The notes below the pieces were generated by a model that saw only the letters and a program-made list of their open reading frames with translations, had not been told where the DNA came from and made no database searches. A stretch of 64,000 nt of DNA from Limisphaera sp049537155 (lineage in GTDB: Bacteria > Verrucomicrobiota > Verrucomicrobiia > Limisphaerales > Limisphaeraceae): assembly GCF_049537155.1 (NCBI RefSeq), contig NZ_JBMVQZ010000005.1, positions 62,001 to 126,000 on the forward strand, in the 5' to 3' direction. This document shows, in pieces, positions 9,651-18,677 of this stretch. Numbering within the stretch: position 1 is the first letter of the stretch; each line of letters starts with the position of its first letter. The translations under genes were made by a program, and so were the position numbers.

Positions 9651-9708
9651 GGCTCAAAATCAGCACGGGACTCCCGCGCCGGGTCCCTGCCCGAAACCAC
9701 GCACGCCC

Positions 9709-10713
9709 ATGTACTACGTCATCGGAGCCGACGGGAAGGAATACGGGCCGGCCTCCGCCGCAGACATCCAGACCTGGATCGCCGAGGGCCGTTGCAACGC
9801 ACAGACTCTGGTCCGCACCGAAGGGACCACGGAATGGCGCCCGCTGAGTCAGTACCCCGACCTGGCGGCATTCCTGGGCGGCACGCAGCCACCGCCGGTA
9901 CCACCGCCGACTGCTACCCTGCCGGGCACCCTGCCCCTGGCCCCCAACGTCCAGCAACGGCGGGTCCCACTGGATCCCTTCGAATGTTTCCGGCAGGCGT
10001 GGCACCTGATCACCGGCCCGGCCGCCGGCCTGATCTTCGGCAGCTGCGTGATCTGGTTGCTGATCCAGTGGAGCCTGGCCGGCGCCGGACAGGTTCCCTT
10101 CATCGGCATGGTGATTGGATTGCTCTCCTGGGTGGTCACCGGCCCCCTGACCGGCGGACTTTACTACCTGGTCCTCCGTTGCATCCGGGGTCAGCCGGGC
10201 GACCTGGGCGATCTGTTCGCCGGATTTCGTCATCGGTTCCTTCAACTGTTTCTCGGAGTGCTCGTCACCACCCTGCTCCTGTGCCTGATGGCCGCGCCGG
10301 GCGCGGTGACGGCCGTGCTCGGCGTCCTCTGTGTGGCGGGCTCCGAACAAGTGAAGGGGTTGGTGTTCCTGGGTGCTTTCCTCATTCTGCTGGGCGCCTG
10401 CCTGGCCCTGATTCCCCTGATCTACTTCGGCGTCTGCTGGTGGTTCGTCCTGCCGCTGATCATGGACAAGGGCCTGGATTTCTGGCAGGCGATCACCCTC
10501 AGCCGCAGGGTGGTGCACCGTCACTGGTGGAACGTGTTCCTGCTCGCGTCGCTGGCCACCATCCTCAACTTCCTCGGGCTTCTGGCCTGTTGCATCGGCA
10601 TGATCTTCACCGTGCCGCTGACCTATACCGCGGGCATGTACGCCTACGAACGGTTGTTCACCTGGACAGGGGACTCGCCGGAGCGCCCGACCCCGGCGCC
10701 GTCCACCGTTTGA
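9709..10713 (+). CDS. GYF_2-domain multi-pass membrane protein
   Basis: The 334-residue protein begins with a GYF_2 (DUF4339) domain: YYVIGADGKEYGP, then TLVRTEGTTEWRPLSQYP, residues 2-50. A Pro-rich linker (about 65-80) leads to a membrane region with about five helices that resembles DUF975-type proteins, including a late segment LDFWQAITLSRRVVHRHWW. GYF_2 domains are thought to bind Pro-rich peptides in the cytosol. The function here is unknown. It sits between two pectate-lyase-like genes, but the 199-base gap before it suggests its own promoter, so it may be only a passenger of the locus. Confidence 0.8.
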   Translation: MYYVIGADGKEYGPASAADIQTWIAEGRCNAQTLVRTEGTTEWRPLSQYPDLAAFLGGTQPPPVPPPTATLPGTLPLAPNVQQRRVPLDPFECFRQAWHLITGPAAGLIFGSCVIWLLIQWSLAGAGQVPFIGMVIGLLSWVVTGPLTGGLYYLVLRCIRGQPGDLGDLFAGFRHRFLQLFLGVLVTTLLLCLMAAPGAVTAVLGVLCVAGSEQVKGLVFLGAFLILLGACLALIPLIYFGVCWWFVLPLIMDKGLDFWQAITLSRRVVHRHWWNVFLLASLATILNFLGLLACCIGMIFTVPLTYTAGMYAYERLFTWTGDSPERPTPAPSTV

Positions 10714-10777
10714 ACCGCCGGGCCCACCCGGCCTCCCGCCGGACAGCAGGCGTGGCCATCGCAGGTTGCAGGCCCCG

Positions 10778-13135
10778 ATGAAGGACCCCACTCATCGCCC
10801 GTTGACCGGTCGGCCGTCCCGCAAACCGAAGGCGCCGGCGGAGTTTCGCCTGTTCCGGAAAAAAGGTGCAGCGGCCCGGGCGCTGTTGATCCTCATCTTT
10901 TGCCCGGCTCTGCGGGCCGGCATCCCCGCCTTTCCCGGCGCCCAGGGTGCCGCGGGAGAAATCAGCGGTGGACGTGGCGGCATCGTTTATCACGTCACCA
11001 AGCTCGACCGTAACCACACCCACAACGAACCCGGCACGCTGCGGTACGGCCTGACCGACGCAAACTTCCCGCCCGGGGCGCCCCGCACCATCGTCTTCGA
11101 TGTGGCGGGAACATTCTGGCTGGGCCGGTACGGAGCCGAACGCGGTCACGACAACGGCTGGGATACACAATCGCGCCTGAACGTCGGCAGCCACCTCACC
11201 CTGGCAGGCGAGACCGCACCCGGACCGGTGTGGATCATGGGCGGCGTGGTCAAGGTGGGCGGAACCAACGTCATCCTGCGCAACATCGGAATCGCGCCGG
11301 GTTACGGCCTGCGCAATTTCGCCAAACCGGACGAGGGCATCCCGCCCACCCCGGGCGATTTCCCGGACAGCTATGTCTACGACGCCCTGGACATCAGCGG
11401 TCGCAACGTCCTCATTGACCACGTCACAGCCCTTTACGCCACCGACGAAACCATCTCTGCCAACGAACAGGCCCACGCAGTCACCATCCAGTATTGCATC
11501 ATCGCCCAGGGACAAAACTATCCCCAGTGGGACGCGGAAGGCGGCGGTTACACGGGGCATGCTCTCGGATCCCTGTTCCAAGGCGGTTCGGACGCGCCTT
11601 TCAGTGTCCTGTACAACCTTTACGCACATCTGAAGGGCAGGCTGCCGCGAGTGGGCAGCGAGGTCGGAACCGGTCCGGTCCACGACTTCCGCAACAACGT
11701 TTTCTACAACTGGTTCGGCACCGCCGGCTCCGGCGGCAGCGGCCAGCCGAGCTTCAACAATTTCATCCACAACTTCTACCTGGTCGGCCCCGGCGGCGAG
11801 GACCCCGCCGGCGGAACCTCCACCAACCTGGTCTGGCGCACGGGTGGCACCGGCATTTTCAACGGTTTTTCGAGCCTCACCCGCGTGTACGTCGCCGGGA
11901 ATGTCCGGGACGGCAACCGCGACGGTGACCCGTTCGATACCTCGCCGGCTGACGGCCTCTACAGCTCCGTGGCCATCCAATCGGCCGCTTTCGACCTGAA
12001 CCAGGGAGTCACACTGGCGGCCACCGGCGCACTTGCCCATGTCCTCCGCTACTGCGGAGCCCGCTGGTGGGAACGGGACGACGATTTCACCCAACCTCAA
12101 ACCAACGCCGTGGACCGACCGGATGAAAGAATCATCCGCGAAACCTGGACGGGAACCGGCCGGATCCGGGCCTGGGCCGATGACCCCTTCAACGATGATC
12201 CAAACGAGGGCACCGAATGGCGCGCCCTGCTCGCGCTCCGGGCCGACCCCGTCACCGGTGCCGCGCCCTTCCAACACCCGCCCGACTGGGACACCGACCA
12301 AGACGGCATGCCGGATGCCTGGGAAATCACCCGGGGCCTGAACCCGGCCGAATTCGACGCCAACGAAGACGATGACCAGGACGGCTACACCAACCTCGAA
12401 GAATACCTCCACGAACGCGCCGCATGGCCGGCCCCGGGCGTGATCTTCTTCACCGGCCCCGGCTCCCGTTTCGCCGCCATCACCAACTGGAGCGTGTTCG
12501 GCCTACCCCTGACCATCGCCCGCCGCGGCACACAGCCGAGCCGCTCCCACTGGCAACCCTCACGGTTCGACACCGCAGTCATTACCAACGCAACCGTCCT
12601 GCTGGATGCGCCCGGCCAAACCGCAGGTACACTGCGCCTCGAACAAAACGCCCGACTCCTCGTCCCCTCGGGTTCACTCGAAATCCATGGCGATCTGGTC
12701 GTGGACGGCCAGAGTCGTCTCGAGCTCAGCGCCGGCGCGCGCATCCACGTCCGGGGTCGCCTCCTCAACGAAGGCACCCTCCTCCTGGCGGACCGGGCCC
12801 TGCTCGAGGTGGATCAAACCTGGACCAACCGCGGACGGCTCGACATCCTCCGCTGGCAAAGGCCCCTTCCCGGGCACTGGCGATCCGAAGGCATGCTCGT
12901 GGATCGTTCCGCCTTTCGCATCGAGGGAGTCGGCAGGGAACCGGACGGCACCTGGTCCCTCCAGGTCCGCGCCCCGGCAGGCCATCGCTACCGACTCCAG
13001 TCCGCCCCCTCTCCCGCCGGGCCATGGGCCGACCTCACGGCACCCGTGCCGGGTCCGGACGACCTCTTGACTCTGCGCGACACGGTCTCCCCTGCCACCG
13101 GGGCAAGATTTTATCGGGTCGTAGCCGGCCCCTGA
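10778..13135 (+). CDS. Second pectate lyase-like protein with C-terminal extensions
   Basis: The 785-residue protein has a signal peptide (ALLILIFCPALRA, residues 30-45). A pectate-lyase-like beta-helix begins with IPAFPGAQGAAGEISGG and continues through ISGRNVLIDHVTALYATDE. A dockerin/TSP3-like Ca segment (DTDQDGMPDAWE, then DDDQDGYTNLEEYLHE) lies at about 503-547. After it comes a repetitive beta-helix-like stretch (LEIHGDLVVDGQSRLEL, VRGRLLNEGTLLLADRALLE). The C-terminus is a small beta-sandwich-like module (GHRYRLQSAP, ending RFYRVV) that also ends other large secreted proteins in this window. The ATG at 10778 is preferred over a TTG twelve bases upstream. The next gene follows after 16 bases. 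Confidence 0.85.
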   Translation: MKDPTHRPLTGRPSRKPKAPAEFRLFRKKGAAARALLILIFCPALRAGIPAFPGAQGAAGEISGGRGGIVYHVTKLDRNHTHNEPGTLRYGLTDANFPPGAPRTIVFDVAGTFWLGRYGAERGHDNGWDTQSRLNVGSHLTLAGETAPGPVWIMGGVVKVGGTNVILRNIGIAPGYGLRNFAKPDEGIPPTPGDFPDSYVYDALDISGRNVLIDHVTALYATDETISANEQAHAVTIQYCIIAQGQNYPQWDAEGGGYTGHALGSLFQGGSDAPFSVLYNLYAHLKGRLPRVGSEVGTGPVHDFRNNVFYNWFGTAGSGGSGQPSFNNFIHNFYLVGPGGEDPAGGTSTNLVWRTGGTGIFNGFSSLTRVYVAGNVRDGNRDGDPFDTSPADGLYSSVAIQSAAFDLNQGVTLAATGALAHVLRYCGARWWERDDDFTQPQTNAVDRPDERIIRETWTGTGRIRAWADDPFNDDPNEGTEWRALLALRADPVTGAAPFQHPPDWDTDQDGMPDAWEITRGLNPAEFDANEDDDQDGYTNLEEYLHERAAWPAPGVIFFTGPGSRFAAITNWSVFGLPLTIARRGTQPSRSHWQPSRFDTAVITNATVLLDAPGQTAGTLRLEQNARLLVPSGSLEIHGDLVVDGQSRLELSAGARIHVRGRLLNEGTLLLADRALLEVDQTWTNRGRLDILRWQRPLPGHWRSEGMLVDRSAFRIEGVGREPDGTWSLQVRAPAGHRYRLQSAPSPAGPWADLTAPVPGPDDLLTLRDTVSPATGARFYRVVAGP

Positions 13136-13151
13136 GCCCTCCTCGCTCACC

Positions 13152-14120
13152 ATGAAAACACCCGTTCCGTCCCATCCGAAATCGAGTCCTGCCTTCCCCC
13201 TCGGAAACTGCGACCGCCGGGCTTTTGTCCGACGTCTGATGTGCGCCGCAGCCGGTTCGGCCCTCCTGTTCGATTCCCCCGTTCGCGCTTCGGCACCAGC
13301 CGGCCAGACCCCACGGTACAGGATCGGCGTCTGCGACTGGATGATCCTCCAGCGGCAGAAAATCCGTGCCTTCAGCCTGGCCGCCGAGCTCGGCGCCGAT
13401 GGTGTCGAAGTGGACATGGGTCCGCTGGGCAGCAGGGAAACCTTCGAGAATGCCCTGACCCAACCCGAGGTCCGGGCCCGGTTCCTCGAAGCAGCCCGAC
13501 AACACAACGTGGCCATCTGCTCGGTCGCCATGTCCGGATTCTATGCCCAATCCTTCGCCCAACGCCCCACCGTGCCGCGCATGATCGAGGACGCCATCCA
13601 AACCGCCGTGGGTCTCGGCGTCCGGGTTCTCTTCCTGCCCCTCGGTGTCCCGTCCGATCTCATGCAGCATCCCGAGTTGCGCCCCGCCGTGGTGCAACGG
13701 CTCCGGCAGGCCGGCGAACGCGCCGAACAAGCCCGCGTGGTCATCGGAGTGGAGACCTCCCTCCCCGCCGCCGAGGAGGTCCGCCTCCTGCAAGAAATCG
13801 GTTCGCCGGCCGTGCGAAGCTACTTCAACTTCGCCCAGGCAGTAAAACACGGCCGGGACATCATCGGGGAACTGCGCACCCTGGGACGGGAACACCTTGT
13901 CCAAATCCACGCCACCAATGAAGACGGCCTTCGCCTGCCCGAGGACCCGAAGGTGGACCTGCCAGGAATCCGCAAAACACTCGATGAAATGGGCTGGGGC
14001 GGATGGCTGGTCGTGGAACGATCCCGCGATGCCGGAAACCCCCGTGATCTGCGGCACAACTTCGCCACCAACATCGCCTGGCTGAAGAAGGTCTTCGCCC
14101 CCACCGATGCCGCCCGGTGA
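13152..14120 (+). CDS. Exported sugar phosphate isomerase/epimerase-like TIM barrel
   Basis: The 322-residue protein has an N-terminal twin-arginine-like export signal (DRRAFVRRLMCAAAGSALL, residues 21-39). The rest has the xylose-isomerase-like/AP endonuclease 2 TIM-barrel pattern: AAELGADGVEVDMGPLG, then VVIGVETS, YFNFAQAVKHG and VQIHATNEDG, whose acidic and His residues could bind a divalent metal. Such exported TIM barrels are very common in Verrucomicrobiota and Planctomycetes, and usually act on sugars or sugar derivatives of unknown identity. It closes the pectin run, 16 bases after the second lyase gene, so co-transcription is likely. Confidence 0.82.
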   Translation: MKTPVPSHPKSSPAFPLGNCDRRAFVRRLMCAAAGSALLFDSPVRASAPAGQTPRYRIGVCDWMILQRQKIRAFSLAAELGADGVEVDMGPLGSRETFENALTQPEVRARFLEAARQHNVAICSVAMSGFYAQSFAQRPTVPRMIEDAIQTAVGLGVRVLFLPLGVPSDLMQHPELRPAVVQRLRQAGERAEQARVVIGVETSLPAAEEVRLLQEIGSPAVRSYFNFAQAVKHGRDIIGELRTLGREHLVQIHATNEDGLRLPEDPKVDLPGIRKTLDEMGWGGWLVVERSRDAGNPRDLRHNFATNIAWLKKVFAPTDAAR

Positions 14121-14199
14121 ACCACCCACCGGTTACCGCCACTTTTCGTCTGCCACTCTTGTTGGGCCGCAGGTTCCCCGCTACCGTGTGTGCCCGCGC

Positions 14200-14949
14200 A
14201 TGGCCAAACCGGAGTGGATCGAACTGCCGGACTGCGAACCGATCCCGATCCTGTATGAGGACCGGTCGGTGCTGGCCGTGGACAAACCGCCCGGTTGGTT
14301 GCTCATCCCGGTTCATTGGCAGCGCACCGCCCGCAATCTCCAGGCCGCCCTCGAATCGTCCATCCGGGCCGGTGATTGGTGGGCACGATCGAGAGGGCTG
14401 AAATACCTCCGTCACGTCCACCGGCTCGACGGCGAGACCAGCGGCGTCCTGCTCCTGGCCAAAAGCCCCGGCGCCCTGTCCGCATACTCCCGGCTCTTCC
14501 AGACAGGCCGCGTGCAGAAGGTTTACCTGGCCGTCGTACGCGGCCAGGTCCGCCGCACACAATGGGTGTGCCGGCTCAAGCTGGCGCCTTCGCCCGACCG
14601 CACCGGCCGGATTCGCGTGCACCACGTGCATGGCAAACCCGCCGAAACATTCTTCCGCACCGTGGCAATCGGACAGGACGTCACGCTGGTCGAGTGCCGG
14701 CCGCGCACCGGACGCACGCATCAAATCCGCGTGCACCTGGCCGCCGGCGGCCATCCGGTGCTCGGGGATCACCTCTACGGCCGGGCCGAAGACGAACCGA
14801 CAAACCTGGGGCTGCGGGCGGTTCAACTCGCCTACGTGGATCCTTTCACGCGCAAGCCTGTGGACATTCGGGCGCCTTGGAGCCAGTTTCTTGCCGAACA
14901 CGGGTTCGAAAAGGTGGTATGGGAACCGGAACGCCAATCCATTCCTTGA
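14200..14949 (+). CDS. RluA-family RNA pseudouridine synthase
   Basis: The 249-residue protein contains the RluA-family signature HRLDGETSG, with catalytic Asp77. Flanking family motifs are LAVDKPPGWL (25-34), VYLAVVRGQVRR, and CRPRTGRTHQIRVHLAAGGHPVLGD (split here by description: Arg-rich turn, then HQIRVH). No S4 domain is seen, so it resembles the RluA/TruC-like short type. It would isomerise a uridine in rRNA or tRNA; the exact site cannot be predicted. The start at 14200 puts MAKPEW first; earlier in-frame residues are not family-like. Its 3' end overlaps the SET gene by 31 bases. Confidence 0.88.
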   Translation: MAKPEWIELPDCEPIPILYEDRSVLAVDKPPGWLLIPVHWQRTARNLQAALESSIRAGDWWARSRGLKYLRHVHRLDGETSGVLLLAKSPGALSAYSRLFQTGRVQKVYLAVVRGQVRRTQWVCRLKLAPSPDRTGRIRVHHVHGKPAETFFRTVAIGQDVTLVECRPRTGRTHQIRVHLAAGGHPVLGDHLYGRAEDEPTNLGLRAVQLAYVDPFTRKPVDIRAPWSQFLAEHGFEKVVWEPERQSIP

Positions 14950-15542
14950 ATCCACTCCCGCCCGAACCGGCCGGGGGCCCCAACGAGATCGTGGCCCAGA
15001 CCGAATGGGTGGTCTTCCGACGTTCACCCATTCACGGCATCGGCGGCTTCGCGCGGAAGGACATCCCCGCCGGCACGCGCATCCTCGAATACGTGGGTGA
15101 GAAAATCACCAAGGAAGAATCCGCCCGGCGCTGCGAGGCGAACAACCCCTACATCTTCTGCCTCAATGACCGGTACGACATTGACGGAAACGTGCCCTGG
15201 AACCCCGCGCGTTTCCTCAACCACAGTTGCCGGCCCAACTGCGAGACCGAACTGGACGAGGCCGGGGAACGAATCTGGATCCTCGCACTCCGGGACATCC
15301 GCGCCGGCGAAGAACTCACCTTCAACTACGGTTACGACCTCACCGAGTACAGGGATTACCCGTGCAATTGCGGTGCGCCCGACTGCGTGGGCTACATCGT
15401 GGCCGAGGAATTCTTCGACCACGTTCGAAAACAGCGCGAGCTGGAGCGTCAGGCGGCCGCCGCCACCGCATCCCAGCCCGGCCACACCAACCCCGCCGCG
15501 GACGACTCGGCCGCACAACCGGACGTTCACTCCCCCCGGTAG
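14919..15542 (+). CDS. SET-domain protein-lysine methyltransferase
   Basis: The 207-residue protein contains a complete SET domain. It begins around FRRSPIHGIGGFARKDIPAG (34-52) and includes the SAM-site motif FLNHSCRPNC (99-108) and ELTFNYGYD (132-140). A post-SET Zn cluster follows, CNCGAPDC, with Cys149, Cys151 and Cys156. It should methylate lysine in a protein using S-adenosylmethionine; the target is unknown. The ATG at 14919 lies inside the RluA gene, giving a 31-base overlap and suggesting translational coupling. The Ala/Gln-rich tail (170-207) looks unstructured. The stop codon overlaps the convergent queD gene by 16 bases. Confidence 0.85.
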   Translation: MGTGTPIHSLNPLPPEPAGGPNEIVAQTEWVVFRRSPIHGIGGFARKDIPAGTRILEYVGEKITKEESARRCEANNPYIFCLNDRYDIDGNVPWNPARFLNHSCRPNCETELDEAGERIWILALRDIRAGEELTFNYGYDLTEYRDYPCNCGAPDCVGYIVAEEFFDHVRKQRELERQAAAATASQPGHTNPAADDSAAQPDVHSPR

Positions 15543-15889
15543 ACACACCGGGCGGTGCAGGTCTCGGCCACCACCACCTCCGCCAGCTCCGGCAACGCCG
15601 GCTTGAGCCGGTCCCAGATCCAGGCGGCCAGAACTTCGCTGGTGGGATTCTCCAAGCCCGGGATCTCGTTCAGGTAGCGGTGATCGAGCTGCTCGTACAA
15701 CGGCTGGAACCGGCGCGCGATCTCCCCATAGTCCATCAACCAACCCAGCTGCGGATCGCACTCGCCCCGCACCACGATCTCCACCTGAAAACTGTGGCCG
15801 TGCAACCGGTGGCACTTGTGCCCGGGCGGCACATGCGGCAACCGATGGGCCGCCTCGAACTGAAACGTCTTCCGCAATTCCACCTTCAT
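15527..15889 (-). CDS. queD: 6-carboxy-tetrahydropterin synthase (QueD/PTPS family)
   Basis: The 120-residue protein is a typical QueD. The Zn ligands are His15 (FEAAHRL) and His30/His32 (HRLHGHS), the catalytic Cys is Cys26, and the LDHRYLNEIPGLENPTSE block (68-85) is conserved. QueD converts 7,8-dihydroneopterin triphosphate to 6-carboxytetrahydropterin in queuosine/7-deazaguanine synthesis. PTPS relatives with other products exist, but the HKCHRLHGHS motif favours QueD. The start at 15889 follows a purine-rich stretch. It lies 118 bases downstream of the luxC-like gene on the same strand. No other queuosine genes are in the window. Confidence 0.88.
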   Translation of the reverse strand: MKVELRKTFQFEAAHRLPHVPPGHKCHRLHGHSFQVEIVVRGECDPQLGWLMDYGEIARRFQPLYEQLDHRYLNEIPGLENPTSEVLAAWIWDRLKPALPELAEVVVAETCTARCVYRGE

Positions 15890-16007
15890 AACATCCCGTT
15901 CACCAGACGGGCCGGCCACCTCCCGCGGATCGGCCCGGAACGCTGATTCTGCCATCCGGTGCCCGGACCACCAACCGGGAAATCCGTCATCCCGTTCACC
16001 GCCTGCC

Positions 16008-17390
16008 TCAGGTGACAGTCGTTGCCCCGGGCGGTTCCTGTTCCCAGTCGGTCCATACCACCAGATCCCCCACCGACGGGCGCCCGTCGTGATGCCACGT
16101 CCAGGGAGGTTGCTGCATCCGCCCGAGGGGACAGATTCGCGGCACCCCCCATCGGGCCAGCTCCTCCACCGCGGCGTGGCAAACCGCCGCAGGCACCGCC
16201 AGGCCCACCGTGGAAACGTGGGCCCGCACAGGCTCCGCAGCTTGCAACGCCCGTGCCAGGTTCACCACCGGTTTGACGTAGACGAACCGGTCCAGGCAGG
16301 AGAGCTGGAAGTCCGGTTCCTCCTCGTAAACCACCGTCCACGCGGTTGAGCCGGAGCTGGTCCAAAGCCGCGTGTGCCCGGCACAGGCCGCCCGCAAGGC
16401 GTACAACTCCCGCCGCGACGTGATCCGCGCCGCCCGCTCCACCGGCACGGGTCCCCGGGGTTGCCGCGTTTCCCTCTCCTCCAATGCACGCGCCAGGGCC
16501 TCGGCAAAACGCACCGGAAAGTGCTGGTCCGGACCGGTCTGCACGTAGAACAGGTGTGGCGACAAACACCCGGCCTGGTCCCACGCACTCACATCCGCCG
16601 CGGCACGTTCCGCCAGCGTTTCCAGCGACATCTCGTGGGTCACGCCATACCCGATGAAGCCGAAACTCACGCGATGGCCGTACCCGACGAACCGGGTCGT
16701 CACCGCCGTCCGAGCCCGCAGCGCCGCCACCGTCTCATCCCGACCCGCCACCGTCACACAGTCGGCCTCCCGCAACAGCACCTCCTCCAGGTCCGCCCGC
16801 CCGCCCGGCCAGGCCGCCAGCTCCAGACAGCTCGCCAGCTTCGGGTCCACCGCCCGCAACGAGTGGGCAAACAAACGCGGCAGAAAACTCCCGTCCACGG
16901 AACACTTCATGAACTGCGCCGACTTCACCAACAGTCCCAATACCAGCATTTGCAGGGCCGGATCCGGCAGGTTGCCCGGCGCGAAATGCACCAGCAACCC
17001 GGGCCCGCGCGCCCGCACCGCCCGATGCGGCTCGCCCACCCTGGCAAACCCGTCCAATACCACCTCGTCACCCAGATCCTGCCGGAGCAGCCGGCGCAGG
17101 TCCGACTCGGTCAGCATGCTGAAAAAACTGTCCAACCCACGCTCCAGAGTGGCCCGGCTGAACCCGGTCTGTTCCGGACCCTCCGCCAGTGCCCGTTGCC
17201 GGTAGGGATCGTCCGGTCGCAACCAGTTTCTGCCCACCTCCGCAAGCACGCCCATCAACTGGGTCACGGGCCGCTCCGCCAGATACAGCTCGCGGTTCCG
17301 CCGCAACGTGCGCGCCGCCTCGGCCACCAGTTGCGGCGTCAACGCGGCTTCCCTCGGCAAATCCGCCAGAAAACATTCCGGTAGGTTCAT
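16008..17390 (-). CDS. LuxC-like acyl-CoA/acyl-protein reductase
   Basis: The 460-residue protein is of the LuxC family, aldehyde-dehydrogenase-like NADPH-dependent reductases of activated fatty acids. The block SAWDQAGCLSPHLFYV (about 258-273) contains the expected active-site Cys. The nucleotide-binding region includes VHFAPGNLPDPALQ. Family knowledge: LuxC reduces the acyl group received from LuxE to a fatty aldehyde. The ATG overlaps the stop of the luxE-like gene by four bases (ATGA), so the two are translationally coupled. No luciferase genes (luxAB) are present, so the aldehyde must serve another purpose, for example lipid or wax synthesis. Confidence 0.85.
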   Translation of the reverse strand: MNLPECFLADLPREAALTPQLVAEAARTLRRNRELYLAERPVTQLMGVLAEVGRNWLRPDDPYRQRALAEGPEQTGFSRATLERGLDSFFSMLTESDLRRLLRQDLGDEVVLDGFARVGEPHRAVRARGPGLLVHFAPGNLPDPALQMLVLGLLVKSAQFMKCSVDGSFLPRLFAHSLRAVDPKLASCLELAAWPGGRADLEEVLLREADCVTVAGRDETVAALRARTAVTTRFVGYGHRVSFGFIGYGVTHEMSLETLAERAAADVSAWDQAGCLSPHLFYVQTGPDQHFPVRFAEALARALEERETRQPRGPVPVERAARITSRRELYALRAACAGHTRLWTSSGSTAWTVVYEEEPDFQLSCLDRFVYVKPVVNLARALQAAEPVRAHVSTVGLAVPAAVCHAAVEELARWGVPRICPLGRMQQPPWTWHHDGRPSVGDLVVWTDWEQEPPGATTVT

Positions 17391-18625
17391 ACGCTCGCGG
17401 ATCCGGTTCCCTCCGGCACCGGTTCGTCTTCGGCCCACAACGAACACCCACGCGGCCCGGCACCCGCCGCCCGGCCGCGAAACCGAAACCCGTCCCGAAC
17501 CTTCTCCACCAAATCCTCCGTCTGCACGGCCAGCACCGAACCCACGTTGGCCAGATCGTACACACGCAGCAAGCCCACCTGCCCGTCCGCCACATCCGCG
17601 CCGGTCTCCGGATCCACCACCCGGATCCGCACCCAGGGCGGAAACCGGAACCAGGGCCGCACCCGTATCCGCCCCGTATCCCGGGGACCGGCCGCCGATT
17701 GCCCGGGACGACCGGACCCCCAACCGCCCCCGGCCCACACACCGTCGTAGGCCTGAGAACTCAACTCGCACATCCCGTACTCGCCCACCACCGCCGCAGC
17801 GGGCACACCCAGCCGTTCTTCCAACGCAGCCCGCAGCTCCACCGGACTGAGCTCCCGCGACCGCCCCTTGTACCCGCCCGTCTCCATCACCCGCGAGCCC
17901 GGCGGCAGCGCGACCCGTTGCGACTCAAACCCCTTCGCCTCCAACAAATGCACCAGCGTGAATGCCGTGGCCAGGATCATCACCGGCCGCCCGGTAACGG
18001 CCCACCGACACAGACTCGACCACGCCGCGCCGGCATCCAACACCCACGCACCGTCGGGACCCGCCCGGGCCACAAACACCTCCGGGCCCCGCCCCAGCCG
18101 GCGACGGATGGTTTCGCACATGTATACCAGCGAGGAGTGCGGTGCCCCGGCCGGCGAGGGCATCAGGACCAACAGCTCCAGCGCCCCGGGGGCCGGCCGA
18201 TCAGGCAACAACGCCCGCTCGAACGCCCACCACAATGCCCGCTCGTACACGCCCAGCGTGGCCCGTCCGTGAAAATGCCGGCTGGGCCGGCCGCGGGTCG
18301 TCCCGCTGGAGCAAAAGGTCACCTCGCGCGCCTCCGGCGGTAAACAGGTGAAATCGAATTCGGCAAAGGCCGGTGTGGGCACGGCCGGTATCCCCCGCCA
18401 GTCGTCCAGCCGGTCCGGGCGCACCCCGCACGCATCGCACCAGCGCCGGTAGGGCTCGTTGTGACGGTATTGGAGTTCGAACAACCGCAGGGCCTGGACA
18501 CGGTAGGCCGACTCGTCCCAGGCCTCCGCAGGCCAGCCGTCCGGCCGCACGGCAAACTGCGACCAGTGCGCCTCCCACGCTCGCGCGTACTCGGTCAGGT
18601 CCGGTGGCAGCTCCCGGGTGCTCAT
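17387..18625 (-). CDS. LuxE/PaaK-like acyl-protein synthetase
   Basis: The 412-residue protein belongs to the LuxE/adenylate-forming superfamily. The ATP-binding signature FCSSGTTRGRPSRHF lies at about 105-119; VGEYGMCELSSQAYDG near 285 is typical of the family core; the C-terminal region GRIRVRPWFRFPPW is followed by GLLRVYDLANVGS. LuxE activates a fatty acid with ATP and transfers it to LuxC. The gene starts 52 bases after the accC stop, on the same strand, and ends in a four-base overlap with the luxC-like gene. This spacing suggests one transcript from accB through luxC. Confidence 0.83.
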   Translation of the reverse strand: MSTRELPPDLTEYARAWEAHWSQFAVRPDGWPAEAWDESAYRVQALRLFELQYRHNEPYRRWCDACGVRPDRLDDWRGIPAVPTPAFAEFDFTCLPPEAREVTFCSSGTTRGRPSRHFHGRATLGVYERALWWAFERALLPDRPAPGALELLVLMPSPAGAPHSSLVYMCETIRRRLGRGPEVFVARAGPDGAWVLDAGAAWSSLCRWAVTGRPVMILATAFTLVHLLEAKGFESQRVALPPGSRVMETGGYKGRSRELSPVELRAALEERLGVPAAAVVGEYGMCELSSQAYDGVWAGGGWGSGRPGQSAAGPRDTGRIRVRPWFRFPPWVRIRVVDPETGADVADGQVGLLRVYDLANVGSVLAVQTEDLVEKVRDGFRFRGRAAGAGPRGCSLWAEDEPVPEGTGSASV

Positions 18626-18677
18626 GGAAACCCCGCACACTTCCGGCGGTCCACGCCGGACACGGCCGCGTCCGGCA

